Positions 14,682 to 18,674 of a DNA stretch of 18,674 nucleotides are shown in pieces. The translations under genes were made by a program, and so were the position numbers. Every line of letters begins with the position of its first letter. Within the stretch, counting starts at the first letter, position 1. The stretch comes from Planctomycetaceae bacterium (lineage in GTDB: Bacteria > Planctomycetota > Planctomycetia > Pirellulales > Thermoguttaceae), in NCBI GenBank assembly GCA_031287585.1, contig JAITST010000456.1:1-18674 (forward strand), written 5' to 3'. Under the pieces are notes generated by a model. The model had not been told where the DNA came from and did not search any database. It saw only the letters and a list, made by a program, of their open reading frames with translations.

Positions 14682-16196
14682 ATGCCTGCATCATTACTAC
14701 AATATGAGATGTTACCGACGACTTGGTTTTTTGTTTCGTCGTTGATAATCGTCGCCGCATTTTTTAAGTTTAATCGATTTTTGAGCATTCGTAATATTGA
14801 CGTTGTTGGTCTTATTCTTTTAACACCCGGTCAACTTTTGCTGGCGATGAAAAACGACCAATCTGGTTACAATTGGCTTTTATGGATCGCTTGCATTTTT
14901 TGTGTTCGGATGTTTTACGATATTATTATGGTGAGGCGGCCGCTGCTTGAGCCGAATCTTACGCCGGGTGGTTTGGTGTTTGCCTGTGTTGCGTTGTTCG
15001 CGTTCTTGATTGCCAGTGTCGCCATCAATCGCGGTGAACAAATCGACTCATTACGAACCGTGCGTCTTGAACAGATGTTGACCGTTATGGTGACATCGTC
15101 GGAAAACCAATCTCTCGAACTCCATTCTGTCGAACCGGGTTATCCGCCATTTTGGGCGTTGGCACGGCGAACACAGTTACTCGTACTGCCGTCACAACAG
15201 ATTAGACATGAGATTGTTGACGAACCGGTTTACACGTCGTTGTTCAGTCTCAAACCTACACGTCCGCGAAATCGTGTAAAACCATCGCAACCGCTGACAC
15301 TATCACAACCGCAAGAGCACGACCTTCTCGCTCCGCTTCCCGCGTCTATTCCGAACACCATAACTACCGAAACGACCCTCGACCGTTCCGATTCCGACGA
15401 CCAAATCGTTTATGAGTCCAACGCCGACATTGAATTGACCGAACAACATCAAGAGTCAGTAACACGGAATCATTTTGCGATACCGTTAATCACGGTTTCG
15501 GTTCTCGGACATTTGTTTATCGTACTGGGTTTGATTTTCGTCGGGCATTGTCACTTTGGCAGTATTCGCACGGGTATCGCGTGTGCAATGTTGTACTTGC
15601 TTGTGCCTTACACAAATCAGATGATAGCGCGTCCCGACCACGTTATTCCGGCGGCGGCGATTGTCTGGGCGTTCGTTGTGTACCGCCGTCCGTTCTTCGC
15701 GGGAATGTTAATCAGTGCGGCATCGGTACTAGTGTTCTACCCGATTTTCCTGTTGCCGTTATGGTTCAGTTTTTACTGGAAACGCGGTTGGGTACGATTC
15801 CTGATTGGTATCGTTGCGTCGATTGTCATACTGATTGCGGTGCTGCCGGCGTTCCCCGAATCACGAGTTCACTTCGGTGAACACCTGTACAGGATTATCG
15901 GCGGCACAGCGTTCACGACAACTCACCCCAACGGCTTCTGGCAGTTTCATAACCCGATTTACCGAATACCGGTTATCGCGGCGTTTCTGGTTGTATGTAC
16001 TGGTTTATTCCTGTGGCCTACACACAAACATCTCGCGACATTGTTAAGTTGTTCGGCACTGATTATGTTGGGTGTACAACTCTGGCAACCGCACGAGGGC
16101 GGACTGTTTATTGCATGGTACCTGCCGCTGGTTATACTAACGATATTCCGACCGAATCTGGAAGACAGAGTCGCACTCGCGACAGTGGTAGAGTGA
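14682..16196 (+). CDS. Polytopic membrane protein, glycosyltransferase-87-like (conserved planctomycete, function unknown)
   Basis: 504 aa from the first ATG; the frame can be extended upstream to a GTG at 14649 but neither has an SD. About 12 hydrophobic segments: four near 11-29, 40-56, 62-82 and 97-115, then a ~145-residue polar region (~118-262, rich in Pro, Thr, Ser), then about eight more (264-288, 296-312, 319-334, 338-364, 371-390, 428-446, 449-467, 476-490). The motif ARPDH (316-320) after LVPYTNQMI and a YRRPFFAGMLI stretch recall the multi-pass GT87/DUF2029-type mannosyltransferase architecture, and the same layout occurs in uncharacterised planctomycete membrane proteins. No catalytic residue can be assigned with confidence. 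It stands alone between DUF1080 and DhaL, followed by the palindrome at 16206. Confidence 0.7.
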   Translation: MPASLLQYEMLPTTWFFVSSLIIVAAFFKFNRFLSIRNIDVVGLILLTPGQLLLAMKNDQSGYNWLLWIACIFCVRMFYDIIMVRRPLLEPNLTPGGLVFACVALFAFLIASVAINRGEQIDSLRTVRLEQMLTVMVTSSENQSLELHSVEPGYPPFWALARRTQLLVLPSQQIRHEIVDEPVYTSLFSLKPTRPRNRVKPSQPLTLSQPQEHDLLAPLPASIPNTITTETTLDRSDSDDQIVYESNADIELTEQHQESVTRNHFAIPLITVSVLGHLFIVLGLIFVGHCHFGSIRTGIACAMLYLLVPYTNQMIARPDHVIPAAAIVWAFVVYRRPFFAGMLISAASVLVFYPIFLLPLWFSFYWKRGWVRFLIGIVASIVILIAVLPAFPESRVHFGEHLYRIIGGTAFTTTHPNGFWQFHNPIYRIPVIAAFLVVCTGLFLWPTHKHLATLLSCSALIMLGVQLWQPHEGGLFIAWYLPLVILTIFRPNLEDRVALATVVE

Positions 16197-16205
16197 GCGA
16201 TTATA

Positions 16206-16248
16206 ATACCTAACACGGTTGAAAACAATTTTCAACCGTTGTCGGTAT
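16206..16248 (+). repeat. Palindromic element after the membrane protein gene, possible terminator
   Basis: ACGGTTGAAAA (16215-16225) and TTTTCAACCGT (16229-16239) are perfect 11-bp arms with a 3-nt gap. After a 4x4 internal mismatch (TAAC/TGTC), ATACC (16206-16210) pairs with GGTAT (16244-16248). It starts 9 nt after the stop codon. No T tract follows. A half copy is found at 12020-12038, so this is likely a dispersed repeat that may also serve as a terminator. Confidence 0.65.
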
Positions 16249-16324
16249 AGTCAAATTTATTGGTATCTACACGTGTTCCGTCGGTTAAATTCGACGAATG
16301 CTTATCCAAATTTTTCTCCACATC

Positions 16325-16352
16325 TAGACAAACAAAGCGTAATACCTATAAT
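16325..16352 (+). promoter_or_regulatory. sigma70 promoter of the dhaL-like gene
   Basis: TAGACA (16325-16330), 16-bp spacer, TATAAT (16347-16352): 5/6 and 6/6. Predicted start near 16359 gives a ~54-nt leader to the ATG at 16413. Confidence 0.68.
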
Positions 16353-16398
16353 AGTTAGCGTTCGTCTCTATCTAACTGATTTCCCAATAAAATTTCAC

Positions 16399-16403
16399 AG
16401 GAG
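16399..16403 (+). promoter_or_regulatory. Ribosome binding site of the dhaL-like gene
   Basis: AGGAG, 9 nt before the ATG at 16413, followed by an A-rich stretch. Confidence 0.7.
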
Positions 16404-16412
16404 AAAAAACAA

Positions 16413-17072
16413 ATGTCCTTAACGTTCACAAAAAAATTACTGCAACAGATTGCTGACAAGGTTTGTAAAACGATTACCGCAAACCTTGATGACTTGAATA
16501 AACTCGACTCCGACATCGGCGACGGCGATCACGGAACGGCAATGTTAGCCGCGATGAGCGAGTTTGTTAAGTCATCACGTAAAGAAGGTTCTATCAAACA
16601 ATCACTCGATACAATCGGTTGGGATGTTATGTCGGCAACAAGCGGTTCGACCAGTGCGCTCATTGGTGCGTTTTTTACCGGAATGAGTCAGGGTGTTGAA
16701 GACAACAAAGAGGAACTCGATAGCGACGCTGTGATAACAATGTTCAGTGCAGGACTGAAAAACTTGCAGGCGACATCGAAGGCGAAAGTTGGTGACAAGA
16801 CAATGCTCGACGCGGTTATTCCGGCAGTCAACGCGATGGAAAAGTTTCGCGGAACCGGTGCGGCGTTAACAGAAATTTTTTTCGAAGCCGCAAAAGCCGC
16901 ACGCGCAAATTCAAACGCGACAAGCCAAATGGTTGCCAAACACGGACGGGCAAAAAACCTAGGCGAACGAAGTCTGGGACACATCGATGCCGGTTCGTCG
17001 AGTGCCGCGTTTATGTTTGAAGCGTTTGCAAACGAGATACGCGAGAATGAAGCATCAGACGTGGAACGTTGA
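16413..17072 (+). CDS. dhaL: Dihydroxyacetone kinase L-subunit (DhaL) family protein
   Basis: 219 aa, full length for the ADP/ATP-binding DhaL subunit, an all-alpha barrel that holds nucleotide through two Mg ions. The metal ligands fit D32, D37 and D39 in DSDIGDGDHGTAM (32-44). Further family marks are SGSTSALIGAFF (77-88), GDKTMLDAVIPA (127-138), and LGERSLGHIDAGSSSAAF (183-200), where the usual GHQDPGA(T/S)S has become GHIDAGSSS. DhaL works with the substrate-binding subunit DhaK (dihydroxyacetone covalently bound to His) and takes the phosphate from ATP or from a PTS DhaM. No DhaK, DhaM or fused DhaK domain lies in the window, so the partner and substrate (dihydroxyacetone or another short keto-sugar) are unknown. 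It has a good promoter and SD, and a hairpin with T tract follows. Confidence 0.88.
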   Translation: MSLTFTKKLLQQIADKVCKTITANLDDLNKLDSDIGDGDHGTAMLAAMSEFVKSSRKEGSIKQSLDTIGWDVMSATSGSTSALIGAFFTGMSQGVEDNKEELDSDAVITMFSAGLKNLQATSKAKVGDKTMLDAVIPAVNAMEKFRGTGAALTEIFFEAAKAARANSNATSQMVAKHGRAKNLGERSLGHIDAGSSSAAFMFEAFANEIRENEASDVER

Positions 17073-17097
17073 TTTTATGTCATGCAATCTAAAATCT

Positions 17098-17122
17098 AAA
17101 ATTGACAACATCCTTCAATTTT
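17098..17122 (+). terminator. Rho-independent-like terminator of the dhaL-like gene
   Basis: AAAATTGA (17098-17105) pairs with TCAATTTT (17115-17122), 9-nt loop, and the T run continues to 17124. It starts 26 nt after the stop codon. The stem is AT-rich. Confidence 0.45.
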
Positions 17123-17252
17123 TTCCTCCCCTCAAAAAATTTTCGGTGGTACTGGCAATAACTGAACAAATAATGTAAACTTACAAATAACGCTAACGGT
17201 TTCCAACTTTATGTGGATATTGTGTTCACTGTTGGTAACCTTAACGATTGTT

Positions 17253-17276
17253 TCAGACCGTGCGTTACGGTTCTGA
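17253..17276 (+). promoter_or_regulatory. Hairpin in the leader of the second oxidoreductase gene
   Basis: TCAGACCGT (17253-17261) pairs with ACGGTTCTGA (17267-17276) with one bulged base and a 5-nt loop (GCGTT), about 40 nt upstream of the ATG. It could be a leader structure or an operator. No convincing promoter was found in 17073-17316. Confidence 0.35.
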
Positions 17277-17304
17277 ATAACATAACTGTCACAACAACAT
17301 AGTC

Positions 17305-17310
17305 AGGAGA
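17305..17310 (+). promoter_or_regulatory. Ribosome binding site of the second oxidoreductase gene
   Basis: AGGAGA ends 6 nt before the ATG at 17317 and fixes the start ahead of the Tat signal. Confidence 0.75.
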
Positions 17311-17316
17311 AAAGTA

Positions 17317-18674
17317 ATGACTAAAACTGCTCGTCGTACATTTTTGAAAGCCGCAACAGTTACCAGCGTTGGTTACATGGTTGCCGCCGGAAATCAGAAG
17401 GCAATCAGCCAATCACCGAACGAACGCCCAGGTGTCGCGTGTATCGGTATTGGCGGTAAGGGAGATTCGGATTCTAACAACGCCGCTCAGTTCGGAAACA
17501 TTATCGCAATTTGCGATATTGATAAAGGACGCTTGCAAGGTAAATTGAAGGGCGACCGATTTAAGGACGCGAAGTCATATCTTGATTTTCGTGAACTGCT
17601 GACAAAGCACGAGAAAGAAATCGAGATTGTCACAATCAGTACGCCAGACCACATGCACGCTCCGGCAACATTGATGGCAATGAATATGGGCAAGCACTGC
17701 TATACGCAGAAGCCGATGACCCGTACGATTTACGAAGCCCGCATGATGAGCGAAACCGCTCAAAAAACCGGCGTTTGCACTCAAATGGGAAACCAAGGAA
17801 GCGCACTGCCAACTGGTCGTTGGGCTATTGAGCAACTAAAGAATGGCGTTCTTGGAAAGACAAAGGAAGTTTGGGTTTGGTCGAATCGTCCGGTTTGGCC
17901 CCAAGGTCCGAACCGTGTCAACACCATTGCAAAGTTCCGCGCGGACGCACAAAAGAGCGGTGTTACCGGTGCTGACCTTGACGCATTGGTTGCAGAGCAA
18001 CAGAAGACGGTCAACAAAGGAACAGAAAACATTGATTGGGATTTGTGGCTTGGCGTTGCCCCGAAACGTGAATACTGGCCTGGTATCTACCACTCGTTCT
18101 CGTGGCGAAGTTGGTGGGACTTCGGTACCGGCGCGCTCGGCGATATGGCTTGTCACATGTTGACAGTTCCGTTTGAAGGCGTTAACCTTCGTAATCCGGT
18201 TTCTGTTAAAGCGAAAACAACTGGTCACGACTTTGACAGTTTCCCTGAAAGTTCGATTATCGAATTTCAGTTCGCGGAAACAGAAAAGAATCCGGCATTC
18301 AAATTCCATTGGTATGACCGTAATGGCAACAAGCCGCCGCAAGAAATCTTCGACGCTTGGGACATTAAACCCAAAAATTCCGGTGTACTTATCATTGGTG
18401 AGAAAGGCGCGTTCTACAGTTCTGACGACTATTGCGGTCACGCTGAATTTAAGAAAGTCGAACCGTCTTCGGCTGTTCCGAAGAACGAAGGTAATTTCGA
18501 TGTCAACAATATGAAGGAACTCTTCGACGCGGTTGACAAGAAAGACCAACGCTTCACAAAATCTAACTTCATTGACCGCGGCGGACCATTGACCGAAACG
18601 ATTTTGCTAGGCAACTTCGCGGTCTGGGCTGCATACAAGGGCGGCGGCGAAGGCAAGATGATGGAAGATTGGGG
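17317..18674 (+). CDS. Tat-exported Gfo/Idh/MocA family oxidoreductase (3' end outside window)
   Basis: 452 complete codons, running open to the window end. The N-terminus MTKTARRTFLKAATVTSVGYMVAAG is a twin-arginine signal (R6-R7). The Rossmann motif is CIGIGGKGDSD (G44-x-G46-x-x-G49) with AICDID after the second strand (64-69), and TISTPDHMHA (106-115) follows. At the EKP position this protein has QKP (131-133), as in a planctomycete/Bacteroidota subfamily. The C-terminal domain has IDWDLWLGVAPKREYWP (239-255) and SWWDFGTGALGDMACH (265-280), placing a candidate catalytic H280. It is clearly paralogous to, but divergent from, the enzyme at 10318 (longer linker, QKP instead of EKP). The dhaL-like gene lies upstream with a probable terminator between. 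Substrate unknown; a glycoside or sugar derivative in the periplasm is likely from family. Confidence 0.9.
   Translation, partial: MTKTARRTFLKAATVTSVGYMVAAGNQKAISQSPNERPGVACIGIGGKGDSDSNNAAQFGNIIAICDIDKGRLQGKLKGDRFKDAKSYLDFRELLTKHEKEIEIVTISTPDHMHAPATLMAMNMGKHCYTQKPMTRTIYEARMMSETAQKTGVCTQMGNQGSALPTGRWAIEQLKNGVLGKTKEVWVWSNRPVWPQGPNRVNTIAKFRADAQKSGVTGADLDALVAEQQKTVNKGTENIDWDLWLGVAPKREYWPGIYHSFSWRSWWDFGTGALGDMACHMLTVPFEGVNLRNPVSVKAKTTGHDFDSFPESSIIEFQFAETEKNPAFKFHWYDRNGNKPPQEIFDAWDIKPKNSGVLIIGEKGAFYSSDDYCGHAEFKKVEPSSAVPKNEGNFDVNNMKELFDAVDKKDQRFTKSNFIDRGGPLTETILLGNFAVWAAYKGGGEGKMMEDW

Noticed and set aside
17102..17107. TTGACA as a -35 element for the second oxidoreductase
   Set aside because: No -10 lies 15-19 bp downstream (the bases are CCTCCC-rich), and it sits in a terminator-like hairpin.

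Overview
The window looks like a chromosomal segment of a planctomycete (Planctomycetota, most likely Pirellulales/Thermoguttaceae-like). The evidence is the gene families present: a prepilin-like DUF1559 protein with the C-terminal H-X9-DG motif, paired with a small lipoprotein; a BBP7-type outer-membrane beta-barrel protein; two Tat-exported Gfo/Idh/MocA oxidoreductases; and a HEAT-repeat protein fused to a DUF1080 domain. Base composition is moderate to slightly AT-rich by eye. Several genes have no Shine-Dalgarno sequence, as is common in this phylum. No tRNA, rRNA, CRISPR array or transposase gene was seen.

Layout. 1-468 (+) is the C-terminal end of an Eco57I/type IIG-like restriction-modification protein. 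696-3425 (-) is a soluble hybrid histidine kinase (three PAS, HisKA, HATPase, two receivers) behind a perfect consensus sigma70 promoter. 3697-5706 (-) is a cytochrome b fused to a two-heme c-type tail, with its own promoter. From 6080 on, everything is on the + strand: a BBP7 outer-membrane protein with a Gly-Thr repeat tract (6080-7741), a MazG-like pyrophosphohydrolase with a Cys-rich tail (7825-8136), a DUF1559 protein (8403-9536), a lipoprotein (9650-10141), a Tat-dependent Gfo/Idh/MocA oxidoreductase (10318-11613), a 524-bp intergenic region with a ~200-bp composite palindrome, a secreted HEAT/DUF1080 protein (12138-14525), a polytopic membrane protein (14682-16196), a DhaL-type kinase subunit (16413-17072), and a second Tat-dependent Gfo/Idh/MocA oxidoreductase cut by the window end (17317-18674).

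How the genes may work together. The two exported oxidoreductases and the DUF1080 protein fit the oxidise-then-cleave (3-keto-glycoside) style of carbohydrate breakdown in the planctomycete cell envelope; DhaL could phosphorylate a short-chain keto-sugar. This is inference from families. The cytochrome b/c fusion would feed quinol electrons to periplasmic c hemes; the neighbouring kinase has a Cys-rich PAS domain that could sense redox state or metal.

Most notable observations: (i) the cytochrome b keeps both heme bL histidines and a PEW motif but has Tyr and Trp at the two heme bH ligand positions, suggesting a bc-type complex without a normal high-potential b heme; (ii) a ~200-bp inverted-repeat array of six GC-rich hairpins (11776-11974); (iii) two further families of short dispersed palindromes in intergenic regions, one associated with a (TAAC)8.5 microsatellite just upstream of the mazG-like gene; (iv) well-formed sigma70-type promoters that place 5' UTRs at about 46-61 nt and move the cytochrome b start to 5706.
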